A stretch of DNA of 55,199 nt from Eggerthellaceae bacterium (GCA_030524475.1 JAUNGO010000007.1:1-55199); one strand, 5' to 3'; shown: positions 1-8,417, counted from the stretch's first letter. Numbers and translations: made by a program. The notes: a model not told the origin generated them from the letters alone.

Positions 1-2
1 CG

Positions 3-233
3 CGCCTCTCGGGCGGCGAGCAGCGGCGGCTGCGCAAGCTCATGACCTCCAACGAGAAGAAAACCGAAACCCTGCGCGGAAAAATCGAGACCAAGCGCGC
101 CGAGATGGCCGCAGCCGACCCCACCGATTACGTGGCGCTTTCCGCCATGCAAGACGAGATCGCCGCCTTCGAGGAACAAATCGAGGCGCTTGAGCTCGAA
201 TGGCTCGAAGCCGCAGAAACGCTGGGGGAGTAG
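3..233 (+). CDS. ABC-F family ATP-binding protein, C-terminal fragment
   Basis: The reading frame enters from the left edge and ends at TAG 231-233, so only about the last 76 residues are present. The visible part is charged and helical, with a lysine-rich beginning (KLMTSNEKK) and a long E/A/K-rich stretch. This matches the C-terminal coiled coil of Uup/Ettb-type ABC-F proteins, which act on ribosomes or branched DNA rather than in transport. No Walker A, signature-plus-Walker-B pair or linker is in the window, so the subfamily cannot be set. An LSGGEQ string at the window edge resembles an ABC signature, but it runs straight into the coiled coil without a Walker B, so it is probably incidental. 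The next gene starts 1 base after the stop, which suggests translational coupling. Confidence 0.6.
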   Translation, partial: RLSGGEQRRLRKLMTSNEKKTETLRGKIETKRAEMAAADPTDYVALSAMQDEIAAFEEQIEALELEWLEAAETLGE

Positions 234-234
234 C

Positions 235-882
235 GTGTCTGAACCCGTTTCATACCGCACCGTCGAGGGGCGCGCGATCGCGGAGATCGTGGAGAAGAAG
301 AGCCGCTTCATCGGCCATATCGCGCATGTGGAAACCGAGGAGGAGGCGCTCGCGTTTTTAGCCGAAATCCGCGCCGAGCACCGCATGGCGCGCCACAACG
401 TGTACGCCTACGTGCTGCGCGGCGTCGGCGGTGCGCCGGGACGCGTGCGCTACTCCGACGACGGCGAGCCGGCGCGCACGGCGGGCACGCCCACGCTCGA
501 GGCCATCCAGCATGCCGAGTTGGTCGACGTGGCGGTGGTGGTCACGCGCTATTTCGGCGGCGTGCTGCTGGGGACGGGCGGCTTGGTGCGCGCGTACACG
601 GCCGCCACGCAGGCGGCGGTGGATGCGGCGCAGGTCGTTGTGGTGTCGCGCTGCGTCGACGTGGTGGTTGAGGTGCCCTACGCGCTCTACGAGCAGGCGA
701 CGCGCGCGGCGGAAAGCTGCGCGGCGCGCGTGGTGGGCACCGACTTCGCGAGCGAGGTGCTGCTGACGCTGCGCGTGCTCGACGGGACGCAGGCGGCGCT
801 CGTGGAGGCGCTTACCGAGTTGACGAGCGGCAAGGCGGAGATAATGGTCGGCGAGCCGTTCTATGGTTCCGTGTGTTGCTGA
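235..882 (+). CDS. yigZ: IMPACT/YigZ family protein (UPF0029)
   Basis: A 215-residue protein of the IMPACT/YigZ family, whose eukaryotic members regulate Gcn2. The bacterial role is not settled; RNA or translation-factor binding has been proposed. The family's conserved N-terminal core is visible: KKSRFIGH (about 21-28), RHNVYAYVLR (53-62), YSDDGEP (73-79) and RYFGGVLLGTGGLVRAY (105-121), followed by the smaller C-terminal ferredoxin-like domain. GTG at 235 is preferred over the upstream ATG at 190, because family members begin near the SYRT/KKSRF region and the 190 start would overlap the preceding gene by 44 bases. The stop TGA (880-882) is itself the loop of a TGAC hairpin. Confidence 0.85.
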   Translation: MSEPVSYRTVEGRAIAEIVEKKSRFIGHIAHVETEEEALAFLAEIRAEHRMARHNVYAYVLRGVGGAPGRVRYSDDGEPARTAGTPTLEAIQHAELVDVAVVVTRYFGGVLLGTGGLVRAYTAATQAAVDAAQVVVVSRCVDVVVEVPYALYEQATRAAESCAARVVGTDFASEVLLTLRVLDGTQAALVEALTELTSGKAEIMVGEPFYGSVCC

Positions 883-889
883 CGCAACA
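874..889 (+). repeat. Short hairpin with TGAC loop over the yigZ stop codon
   Basis: TGTTGC (874-879), loop TGAC (880-883) and GCAACA (884-889) form a perfect 6-bp stem. The stop codon of yigZ lies in the loop. The same stem-TGAC-stem layout opens each of the three large structured elements at 24026, 44127 and 51114, so this may be a truncated or degenerate relative. The conserved GAAC and CGACGCTGCG string does not follow here in intact form. Confidence 0.45.
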
Positions 890-927
890 GCGTTTGCGAC
901 GTGTTTCGGGTTGATTCGTGGGGCACG

Positions 928-993
928 CACCCTGTGCTTGTCGTCCAGTTGAGTGATGCGTGCGCCACGCGTCGGAGCGGCAAGCACAGGGTG
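928..993 (+). terminator. 13-bp inverted repeat downstream of yigZ
   Basis: CACCCTGTGCTTG (928-940) is repeated as its exact reverse complement CAAGCACAGGGTG (981-993), with about 40 bases between. It lies between yigZ and the next gene. It is not followed by a T-run, so a classical intrinsic terminator is not shown. It may instead be part of a repeat or a processing structure. Confidence 0.4.
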
Positions 994-1062
994 CTTGCCC
1001 TACGGGCTCTACGAGGTACGCGTCCTTTTGGGCGCTTTTGTCTGGTGTAAAGGAGATTCACC

Positions 1063-2916
1063 ATGAAAACATCGGCCGACCTGCGGCGCGCGGTGCGCGG
1101 AATCGACCACCGCGGATACCCGGCGTGCAAGGCGCTGGCAGGCGGGTATCAGTTCGATGGGTTTCGCCTGTTCGTCGACCATGTGCAGGGCGATCCGTTT
1201 GCCGCCCCCTCCACGTTGCGCGTGGAGGTGCCGCACGCGCAAGCGGGCTTTCCCGCCGTCCTCCGCTCATCGAAGGTCGCGCGTCGCGCGCTGGCCGACC
1301 ACCTGACGCGCCGATTTGCCACTCAGCTGGCGCATTGCAGCATGCGTGTGAAGGGGTCGGGCAAAAGCGGCCTGCTTGCCACGTCGCGTTGTGGTCAGGA
1401 GGTGCTCGTGCGCAGCGCGTGCGAGGTCACCGACGAAGCGGTGGTCGTGCGCTTCCGCGCGGGCTTTCCCGCGTTCGGGCGCACGGTCAACGGCGACGGG
1501 CTTGAAACCATGCTGCTCGATTTTGTTCCCCGCTGCGTGGAGGCGGCGCTTGTGTTCGCCAATCTCGATGCGGCGCAGGTGAAGGCGGCGGTTGACTTGG
1601 CCGAGGACCAACACGCGCTGCGCGAGGCCGCCCGCGCGACAGGGCTGGTGGCGTTTGTGGCCGACGGCGCCGTGCTGCCGCGCGAAAGCGGCGCCTCCGA
1701 CCTCCCGATGTGCAACGCGGTGCCGTTTCGCTCACCCGACACCTTGCGCCGCACGTTCGATCTGCCGCACGCGGGCGCCGTGAGCGGCATGGGCATCCCG
1801 CGCGGCGTCACGCTTATCGTGGGCGGCGGGTACCACGGCAAGTCGACGCTGCTCGCGGCGCTGCAAAACGGCGTGTACGACCACGTGGCGGGCGACGGCC
1901 GCGAGTTCGTGATCACCGACGAGACGGCGGTCAAGCTGCGCGCCGAGGACGGGCGCGCCGTGCGCAACGTGGACATATCCCCGTTCATCAACAACTTGCC
2001 CAACGGCGCGGACACCCGCCGCTTCTCGACGCTCGACGCAAGTGGCAGCACGTCGCAGGCGGCGGCGGTGGCGGAGGGGCTCGAGGCGGGTTGCCGCGCG
2101 TTCCTCATCGACGAGGACACCTCGGCCGCCAACTTCATGGTGCGCGACGAGCTTATGCAGCAGGTGGTGGCGCGCGACGCCGAGCCGATCACGCCGTTCG
2201 TGGAGCGCGTGCGCGCCCTGCACGAGAGCTGCGGCGCGTCGACGATATTGGTGGCGGGCAGCTCGGGCGCGTTTTTCTACGTGGCCGATCAGGTGATTCA
2301 GATGGAGAACTACCAGGCGCGCGACATAACGGCGAAGGTACGGAAGCTGTGCGCGGAAAACCCCGATTTGCGCTCGTCGGGCGCACGGGAGGTGGATTTC
2401 GCGGGCGCAGCAGGCGGGCGTGCGCTGCCGAAGCTGGAGCTTGGGGAAGGCGCGCGTGGCCGCGGCGGGCGCAGCGACGGGCGCAGCGGGCACGATGGTC
2501 GCTGCGCCTCCAACGGGCACGGCAGATACGATAGTCGGGGCACAGGCCGCAAGGGTAGGGGTAGTGCCCACGGCGAACACGGAGATACCGAGCGTGCCCG
2601 TTTTGAGCACGCGAAGGTGAAAACGCTCGGCCGCGACGCGCTTTCTATCGGCAAGGTCGACGTGGACGTGCGCCTCATCGAGCAGATAGCCGACGCCGAG
2701 CAAGCCGAGGCGCTCGCCTATGCGGTGCGCTACGTGCTCGAAAATCTCGCCGACGGCACGCGCACGGTCGCGCAGGCGGCACGCGAGGCGATGCACGTGC
2801 TCGACGAGCGCGGTTGGAAGCCTTTTTGCGGCGGCTACGTTCCTTGCAACCTCGCCAAGCCCCGCCCCCAAGAGCTCGCCGCCTGCCTCAACCGACTGCG
2901 CGCCGCCTCGAAGTAG
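1063..2916 (+). CDS. Predicted P-loop ATPase of the ABC class
   Basis: A 617-residue protein of the soluble 'ABC-class' ATPase family (Pfam ABC_ATPase), whose cellular role is unknown. Visible motifs: Walker A GGGYHGKST (254-262), a signature-like DASGSTSQAAAVAEGLEAG (325-343) directly followed by Walker B RAFLIDEDTSA (345-355), then the family's C-terminal domain with a conserved Q/MENY stretch. Between about residues 460 and 525 lies a Gly/Arg/His-rich low-complexity insertion (GARGRGGRSDGRSG and onward) that is not expected to fold and looks like an internal expansion. ATG 1063 has a good ribosome site (AAAGGAG, 8 bases upstream). There is no transmembrane segment, so it should be cytoplasmic. 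No partner gene gives its function away. Confidence 0.85.
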   Translation: MKTSADLRRAVRGIDHRGYPACKALAGGYQFDGFRLFVDHVQGDPFAAPSTLRVEVPHAQAGFPAVLRSSKVARRALADHLTRRFATQLAHCSMRVKGSGKSGLLATSRCGQEVLVRSACEVTDEAVVVRFRAGFPAFGRTVNGDGLETMLLDFVPRCVEAALVFANLDAAQVKAAVDLAEDQHALREAARATGLVAFVADGAVLPRESGASDLPMCNAVPFRSPDTLRRTFDLPHAGAVSGMGIPRGVTLIVGGGYHGKSTLLAALQNGVYDHVAGDGREFVITDETAVKLRAEDGRAVRNVDISPFINNLPNGADTRRFSTLDASGSTSQAAAVAEGLEAGCRAFLIDEDTSAANFMVRDELMQQVVARDAEPITPFVERVRALHESCGASTILVAGSSGAFFYVADQVIQMENYQARDITAKVRKLCAENPDLRSSGAREVDFAGAAGGRALPKLELGEGARGRGGRSDGRSGHDGRCASNGHGRYDSRGTGRKGRGSAHGEHGDTERARFEHAKVKTLGRDALSIGKVDVDVRLIEQIADAEQAEALAYAVRYVLENLADGTRTVAQAAREAMHVLDERGWKPFCGGYVPCNLAKPRPQELAACLNRLRAASK

Positions 2917-3096
2917 ATGCTCGACGAAAGCCCTAAACGATAGGACGATGCGTTCCGTTGCACCACGACACAGTGCGTGGCAAGAACCGCGGCGGCGTGG
3001 TTGAGCGCGTGCTGTGATGAGGCCTGCGTCTGCGATGTGCATCTGCGCCCACGCGCCGTGACGCATGGGCGCGGCAGCTCGCGCTTCCGCCGCCTT

Positions 3097-4038
3097 TTAC
3101 GCTGCGAAAAGCTCCCTGAAAAGGTTTTCCTGACGGACGGCGTAGCTCGCCGACCTTTCTCGCGTTGGAACGCCGAGGGCGCGCGCAAATTGTTTAGCGA
3201 TGCCGTCGAGTGCGAGGATATTTCTGATTTCGGGAGCCGTTATGGTTACGATGTCGAATCCTGCATCGGCAAGCGCGTTGCGTCGCTGCGAATCGTGTAT
3301 GTTGCGATCGGCTCCCGTATGGAAAAGGCGGCTGTCGTATTCGCCTCCTATATGGCTGTCGGGCCAGCATAGGTCAAGGTAAAACGCTCGTCCAGCGGCG
3401 TCGACCTTATGATTCATGATAGGCAGCGGCAAACCGTATCCTCCCAATTTGCACGGCATGGCGAGCAACGCGGCCAGCTTACTCTCCATGGGCGAGGCTG
3501 AATTGTTGGAAACGTACGGGAGCACTTTGAGCGCCTTGCGCGTTCCGCGCAGCGTCGAGTTGGCGCTTGCGTATGCGACGAGATCTTCTACCGAGGTAAG
3601 CGGACTTCGCTTGAACATGCCTGAGCCGTCGCTTGATATGCCGTACCAACCGCATAGCTCGTACCCCAGTTCCATGAGACGCGCTTCGGTAAATGTTTGA
3701 GCCATCTGGATAAACATGAGCTCGGGCGAGCACACGTAAAGACCTGCTTCGATCCGCGCGAAGGAGCCTTTAGGGTAGGGATTCTTCCACACATGCGAGC
3801 GCGCAACAGAGCTTCGGGAGCGGTTTATCTGATCGGATACAAGCGTATCGACTGGCAGGCTTCTTACGTTCCAACGCGAAAGATCGTCAACAAAGGATTT
3901 TGTGGCGATCCCTGCGCTACCGAACGCTAGGGGAGTGCGGTCAGCGCGATGTCGCGCGTGGCTGCCGTGCGCACAAATAGATGCATTCGGTGAACGCATA
4001 AATTCGAGGGCGCTGGTGTGACAGAGACATACATCCAT
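3097..4038 (-). CDS. Hypothetical protein with a DUF559/Vsr-like nuclease-fold C-terminus
   Basis: About 313 residues from ATG 4038; an in-frame GTG at 4053 is also possible, and neither has a clear ribosome site. The N-terminus (CLCHTSALEFMR) recalls a family of paralogous Coriobacteriia proteins with an AbiEi-antitoxin-like layout (recollection, not tested). The C-terminal third has a PD-(D/E)xK-like pattern: MESKLAALL (Glu about 185), FYLDLCWP (Asp about 222) and GGEYDSRLFH (Glu about 233, Asp about 235), then RRNALADAGFDIVTIT, as in DUF559/Vsr domains. The usual lysine is not evident, so activity is uncertain. The gene stands alone, flanked by non-coding DNA. A toxin-antitoxin or defence role is inference only. 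Confidence 0.6.
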   Translation of the reverse strand: MDVCLCHTSALEFMRSPNASICAHGSHARHRADRTPLAFGSAGIATKSFVDDLSRWNVRSLPVDTLVSDQINRSRSSVARSHVWKNPYPKGSFARIEAGLYVCSPELMFIQMAQTFTEARLMELGYELCGWYGISSDGSGMFKRSPLTSVEDLVAYASANSTLRGTRKALKVLPYVSNNSASPMESKLAALLAMPCKLGGYGLPLPIMNHKVDAAGRAFYLDLCWPDSHIGGEYDSRLFHTGADRNIHDSQRRNALADAGFDIVTITAPEIRNILALDGIAKQFARALGVPTRERSASYAVRQENLFRELFAA

Positions 4039-4215
4039 AGGGGAAGGATACACGGATAGCCCGTCTTTTCATAGACTGATATTGCGCTTCAGAATGTGAT
4101 ATGGGGAGCCCAAAAATAATCCGTGCGAGTAGCAAGTGAGACCGGCTTTGGTCGATGCTGCCCTCATCAGAGGAGTTCGGAGGCGGTGGCGCTTGTTCGC
4201 GTGCCATTTTGACAC

Positions 4216-4439
4216 GAAATGTGCAATCGTTTGAGTGCTCTTGCAAAAAAGACAATGAAATGTGCAATTTGAGGTAACCGTCTGCAGAGGCTGACGAAGA
4301 AGGCGCTTAAGGTGAATGTCGTGACCAGGGAAAACGCAAATATACAGAAAGCAAAGTGAACTATCGAGTGGGTGCTGAGCGTTGAAAATGCACATTCCTC
4401 GGTGTTTTTTGAGCAGCTTGGGGAAATATTGCACATTTC
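4216..4439. repeat. GAAATGTGCAAT repeats in direct and inverted orientation
   Basis: The 12-mer GAAATGTGCAAT occurs at 4216-4227 and 4257-4268, and as its exact reverse complement ATTGCACATTTC at 4428-4439. A related GAAAATGCACATT lies at 4384-4396. The copies flank an AT-rich core of about 160 bases. The TGTGCA core equals the half-site of the two palindromes around the PucR-type gene (34542, 36224), so a shared DNA-binding protein is possible but not shown. Confidence 0.55.
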
Positions 4440-4531
4440 GTATCGAAAATGGCGTTTCGGAACGGTTGGAGGAAGATTTTACTTGTGTCCTTGTTGCTGG
4501 CTTGCCGGGGGGCGTGGGCGGGCTGTTGAAT

Positions 4532-4592
4532 CGGGCTTGCTTGCGGCTACGCCCGCAAGCAAGCCCGCAAGCGGTGGGTGTTTGCGGGCTTG
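4532..4592. terminator. Double hairpin downstream of the phosphofructokinase gene
   Basis: CGGGCTTGCTTGCGG (4532-4546) pairs perfectly with CCGCAAGCAAGCCCG (4553-4567) around a 6-base loop. The right arm can alternatively pair with TTGCGGGCTTG (4582-4592). It lies about 110 bases beyond the stop of the minus-strand pfp gene, so it could end that transcript. No T-run follows on either strand. Confidence 0.5.
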
Positions 4593-4701
4593 TCCGCAAC
4601 GGCGGATGAGCGCAGTTTGAAGCCTCGACAATAGATGGTCAGCTTCTCTCGGCCGCTCACCCGCCGTGTGTTCCTTGCGCGGTCGCCCGTCGCGCGCGTC
4701 T

Positions 4702-5919
4702 CTAACGCTTGTTGAACGCCTTGATGGTGGCGGGCATGCCGTTTTCGTACACGAGCTTCGGCTCTCCTTCGATGAGCGGGCGGAAATACGCCAGCGCCTC
4801 GTCGGTGATGCCCTGGTAGTCGGACAGAATCCACTCGGCGGGGAAGTTGCGCACGTAGTTGGCGAACTTGCTGGCGGGTGCGGCGAAGAAGCGCGCGTTG
4901 TAGGTGCCTGTGGCCAACTCCTCGGGTGTGCGAGGAGCAACACCCACCACCTGGCCAGTGAACGCGCCGTCGGCGGCGTGCATATGCGCGCTCATGCCGA
5001 GCTCGTACGCCTCGGTCACGTCGACCAGCGACTGCGCGAAGTTCGACGAGCGGGCCGCGCGCGAGAGGTCTTGCACCACGCCGCGGGGTGCTATGCCCGC
5101 ATCGACGATCATCTGCTTGAGCGTGAGGGCCGCCCCGCCCAAAACCGCGTGCGCAAAGCCGTCGTTGGCCGTGTCACCTGCGGAAAGGTAGGTGCCATTG
5201 GCATAATGCGCACCCTCGGACACCACGATGTAGCACTCGCCCGTCTCGTCCATCTTCTTCTGCACTTGCGCCAAAAACGCGTCGCGGTCGAAGTCGACTT
5301 CGGGCAGCACTAGCAGGTCGACGTCGCCTGAGGCGCAGCAGCTCGCGGCCAGCCAGCCGGCGTCGCGGCCCATCGTTTCGAGCACGAACACCTCGGGGCG
5401 CGTGTAGGCGTCGTAGTCCAGGCGCGTGGCGTGCGTGACCTGGCAGGCGAGCTTCGCCGCCGAGGGAAAGCCGGGGCAGTGGTCGACGGGCACGAGGTCG
5501 TTGTCGACGGTTTTGGGGATGCCGACGAAGCGCTTGGCGCAGCCGTTGGCGGCCGCCCACTCCGAGAGCGCGTCGACGGTATCCATCGAGTCGTTGCCGC
5601 CGATGTAAAACATCACGTCGATGTCGTGCGCGTCCATGACCTCGACGAGGCGCTTGTAGTCGGTGTCGTTGCCGCGCTTGAGCTTGTAGCGGCAGGTGCC
5701 GAGCGCCGAGGAGGGCGTTTGCTTGAGAATGTCGATCTCGCGGGTGGTCAACTCAGTGAGGTCGAAAAGCTTGTCGTCCAGCACGCCTTCGATGCCGTGG
5801 ATGCCGCCGAACACGCGGTCGAACACGGGGTTAAGCTGGTTGGCGCGCACCACGCCGGCAAGGCTCGCGTTGATGACGGCAGTGGGGCCGCCCGATTGAG
5901 CAACGAGGCAATTTCCCAT
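4702..5919 (-). CDS. pfp: 6-phosphofructokinase, probably pyrophosphate-dependent
   Basis: A 405-residue group A phosphofructokinase that phosphorylates fructose 6-phosphate. Visible motifs: N-terminal CLVAQSGGPTAVINASLAG (phosphoryl-donor loop), YIGGNDSMDT (about 105-114), IPKTVDNDL (124-132) with the catalytic Asp, and ETMGRDAGWLA (171-181). PKTVDND, with Lys where ATP enzymes have Gly, and GGND in place of GGDG both point to PPi rather than ATP as donor; such enzymes are reversible. The start at ATG 5919 is fixed by AGGAGGG just upstream; the longer frame to 6069 has no homology. A pyrophosphatase gene lies elsewhere in the window (51452), so PPi is both used and hydrolysed by this cell. 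Confidence 0.9.
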   Translation of the reverse strand: MGNCLVAQSGGPTAVINASLAGVVRANQLNPVFDRVFGGIHGIEGVLDDKLFDLTELTTREIDILKQTPSSALGTCRYKLKRGNDTDYKRLVEVMDAHDIDVMFYIGGNDSMDTVDALSEWAAANGCAKRFVGIPKTVDNDLVPVDHCPGFPSAAKLACQVTHATRLDYDAYTRPEVFVLETMGRDAGWLAASCCASGDVDLLVLPEVDFDRDAFLAQVQKKMDETGECYIVVSEGAHYANGTYLSAGDTANDGFAHAVLGGAALTLKQMIVDAGIAPRGVVQDLSRAARSSNFAQSLVDVTEAYELGMSAHMHAADGAFTGQVVGVAPRTPEELATGTYNARFFAAPASKFANYVRNFPAEWILSDYQGITDEALAYFRPLIEGEPKLVYENGMPATIKAFNKR

Positions 5920-6083
5920 AAAAGCCCTCCTAAAATGACGGAAGCGAATGATGGGAACATCATACACGATGCGGGAGAACGGAGGCGGGGAAAGGGCGCG
6001 TCTTACAGGCAGCTCGAACAGGCGGGCATGGAGGCGCGGGGCGTTCGCCCACCTCCGCGTTCGCCCCAACCGTGCTTACCGCT

Positions 6084-7004
6084 CTACTCTTTCTCGCCGA
6101 ACAGGGCCCCGATGACGTCTTCGAACATCTGGGCGGGGGTCCACGGCTCGGCGCTGGCGGGCACGCCGATCGATATGTCGTAGGTGGCGGCGTCGGACAG
6201 CGGGATGCGCGCGAGCTCGCCGGTGAGGCTTGACGTGGTGTCGAGCATGTTCACCGGGCAAAACACCGCGCCGAGCCCCGCCGCGCTCAGCGCCAGCAGC
6301 GTCATGAGGTTTTCCGACTCGACGAACCCCTCCGGCTTGATGCCGCCGCGCTGCATCTCCATGCGCGCGACGCGCCCCGACATATCGTCGACCGTCTCCA
6401 GCAGAAACGGGCACTCGCGCAGGCCGCCGAGCCCTTCCGCCGCCAATTGGGCCACGGCCGCGTCGGCGTCCGTTCCCGTCACGCGCGCAAGCAGCTGCGG
6501 GTGGATGGCCAGCACGATCTGCTCGTGGTAGAGCGGGCGCACGTCGACGCCGGGGTGCACGCCGTCGAAGTGCGCCACCACCACGTCGGCCTCGTTGCGC
6601 TCCGCCAGCGCCACCAGTTCTTCGTTGGTGCCCTCGATCAGCTTCACGCTCACGCCGGGCAGGCTGCGGTGGAACTGCTTGATCACATGCGGCATGAACA
6701 CGCGCCCGCGCATGTTCGAGATGCCCACCTTTAAGCGGCCCGCGCACCCGATGCGCGCGTCGCCGATGCGCCTGAGCATGGAGGTGCGCGCGTCGTTTTG
6801 CTCGCGCGCGTAGTCGAAAAACGCCTCGCCCGCGCGCGTGAGCGCGATCGGCGTGCTGCGCACGACGAGCTTGCAGCCGAGCTCGCGCTCGAGGGTGGCC
6901 AGCCGCGCGCTCAACGTTTGCTGCGATATTTGCAGGTCCTCCGATGCGCGCGTGAACGACCCCGCGTCTATGAGTTGAACGAACCAGTCCCACGATTCAA
7001 GCAC
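6084..7004 (-). CDS. LysR-family transcriptional regulator
   Basis: A 306-residue LysR regulator. The N-terminal winged helix-turn-helix is visible (WDWFVQLIDAGSFTRASEDL, then ISQQTLSARLATLEREL), followed by a two-lobed ligand domain beginning near GRLKVGIS. GTG 7004 is chosen because the HTH starts within a few residues of it and GGAAGGGAG lies upstream; the extension to 7124 is Arg-rich and shows no homology. It is divergent from the TAXI receptor/TRAP permease pair across 405 bases, the usual arrangement for a LysR that controls its neighbour, so it probably regulates that transporter. The ligand is unknown. Confidence 0.85.
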   Translation of the reverse strand: MLESWDWFVQLIDAGSFTRASEDLQISQQTLSARLATLERELGCKLVVRSTPIALTRAGEAFFDYAREQNDARTSMLRRIGDARIGCAGRLKVGISNMRGRVFMPHVIKQFHRSLPGVSVKLIEGTNEELVALAERNEADVVVAHFDGVHPGVDVRPLYHEQIVLAIHPQLLARVTGTDADAAVAQLAAEGLGGLRECPFLLETVDDMSGRVARMEMQRGGIKPEGFVESENLMTLLALSAAGLGAVFCPVNMLDTTSSLTGELARIPLSDAATYDISIGVPASAEPWTPAQMFEDVIGALFGEKE

Positions 7005-7409
7005 GCTTGCTCTCCCTTCCGAAGGTTGCGTCGCGACGCGCTCGGCAAACGCGGCGGTATGCACGGGGCGACGTGTGCGACGCGGCGACGCGTGCGCTGC
7101 GATGCGCATGACGCGTCGACGCACGTGCGGCGTCGCGTGTCGCGCGTGCGCATAAAAGATACGCCAAAACGCCGCCGCATAACGGATATTTCTTGTGAGT
7201 TCACCGAAATTTTTTGTTAAATGATGTTACAAGCGTTCCAAGCGCCGCTTTTTCGTCATAAAATGCCCACCAGACTTATACATGGTTCGCAGTTGGTCTT
7301 TTGGAAGCGGGCGGTTGCTCGATTCGCTTTCCTCGAAAGACGGGCGCGCACCCGACAAGTCTGTGTTTCGACTGGGAACGAGCAGAAAAACAAGGGAAGG
7401 GAAACGAAC
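7005..7409. promoter_or_regulatory. Divergent control region between LysR and TAXI receptor genes
   Basis: The part nearest the LysR gene is GC-rich, with many CGCGACG-type words. From about 7185 to 7290 it becomes AT-rich and should hold the promoters. An imperfect dyad, TTGTTAA (7214-7220) and TTACAA (7227-7232), is a possible LysR-type site. The 5' leader of the receptor mRNA would be up to 150-200 bases. No known riboswitch was recognised. Confidence 0.45.
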
Positions 7410-8417
7410 ATGAAGAAGAAGTTTCAAGCGCTCGCTGCGGTTGCGCTTGTCGGCGTCATGGCCTTGGGCCTCGCCGCCTGCGGCAGCAGCGACAGCAACT
7501 CCGGCTCCAGCAATTCCGGCACAGCGGCGCAAAGCTCCAGCCTGCGCTTCATGACCGGCGGCGAGTCGGGCACCTACTACGCCTACGGCAGCGTGCTTGC
7601 CCAGTACGCCACCAACGGCGACTACGGCATCGACGTGACGGCGCTGTCCGGCAACGGCAGCCAGGCCAACGTCCAGGCGCTCGAGGACGGCGACGCCGAC
7701 ATCGTGTTCTGCCAGTCTGACGTGCTGGCTTACGCCTACGAGGGCACGAACCTCTTCGAGGGCGCGGCTTACGAGGACTTCTCCATCGTGGCCGACCTGT
7801 ATCAGGAGCAGGTGCAGATCGTGACCTGCGATCCGAGCATCAAGACCGTCGCCGACCTTGCGGGCAAGACGGTTTCGGTGGGCGCTGCGGGCTCGGGCGT
7901 GTACTTCAACGCCGTTGACGTGCTTTCCGCCTACGACCTCACGCTCGACGACATCGATCCTGTGTACCAGAGCTTCGGCGACTCGGCCGACTCCCTGAAG
8001 GACAACAAGATCGACGCCGCCTTCATCGTGGCTGGCGCTCCCACCACGGCTATCACCGACCTGTCTACCACCAAGACCGCCTACCTCGTGTCGATGGACG
8101 ACGAGCACGTTGCCAAGCTGCTCGAGGCTTCGCCCTACTACGCGAAGGCCGTCATCTCCGCCGACACCTACGGCCTTGAGTCCGACGTGACCACCGTGTC
8201 GGTGGGCGCCGTCATCATCGCCAACGACAGCGTTTCCGAGGACGCCATCTACAACTTCACGAAGTCGATCTTCGATGGCGCTGAGGACAACGCGGCGGCT
8301 CACGCCAAGTACAACGAGCTTGTGCTTGACGACGCGGCTGCCATCGCCACCGTGCCGTATCACGCGGGCGCTGCCAAGTACTACGCTGAGCAGGGCATCA
8401 CGGTCGACGCCAAGTAA
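7410..8417 (+). CDS. TAXI-family TRAP transporter solute-binding lipoprotein
   Basis: A 335-residue extracytoplasmic receptor. It has a lipoprotein signal: MKKK, a hydrophobic core, then LAAC with Cys24 as the lipid-modified residue, followed by a Ser/Asn/Gly linker. The mature part has the TAXI-family start SLRFMTGGESGTYYAYG and the later VSVGAAGSGVYFNA, with alternating binding lobes. TAXI receptors feed the fused 4TM-12TM permease encoded next. Some bind glutamate-like or carboxylate ligands, but the substrate here cannot be read from sequence. The start at 7410 follows AAGGGAAGGG; the longer frame from 7221 would bury the signal peptide. A hairpin lies between this gene and the permease gene. 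Confidence 0.92.
   Translation: MKKKFQALAAVALVGVMALGLAACGSSDSNSGSSNSGTAAQSSSLRFMTGGESGTYYAYGSVLAQYATNGDYGIDVTALSGNGSQANVQALEDGDADIVFCQSDVLAYAYEGTNLFEGAAYEDFSIVADLYQEQVQIVTCDPSIKTVADLAGKTVSVGAAGSGVYFNAVDVLSAYDLTLDDIDPVYQSFGDSADSLKDNKIDAAFIVAGAPTTAITDLSTTKTAYLVSMDDEHVAKLLEASPYYAKAVISADTYGLESDVTTVSVGAVIIANDSVSEDAIYNFTKSIFDGAEDNAAAHAKYNELVLDDAAAIATVPYHAGAAKYYAEQGITVDAK

Larger units (their letters stand above)
4054..4701. other. Long intergenic region without a credible gene
   Basis: About 650 bases. The open frames here give Cys/Phe-rich or Arg/Pro-rich translations without family features, and they lack ribosome sites. The stretch 4200-4450 is clearly AT-richer than its surroundings. It holds repeated GAAATGTGCAAT motifs (separate entry) and a strong double hairpin at 4532-4592. 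It may be remnant DNA from a lost gene, or a regulatory/RNA region. No tRNA fold was recognised. Confidence 0.5.

Noticed and set aside
3..40. LSGGEQ read as an ABC signature with a full ATPase domain
   Set aside because: It runs directly into the C-terminal coiled coil with no Walker B, so it cannot be a functional signature in this position.
1732..3066. 444-residue antisense frame over the ABC-class ATPase
   Set aside because: It is an Arg/Ala/His-rich shadow and the plus-strand gene has clear Walker motifs.
4069..4599. 176-residue minus-strand frame in the 4054-4701 gap
   Set aside because: The translation runs through hairpin repeats, lacks domains and a ribosome site, and neighbouring frames are equally open.
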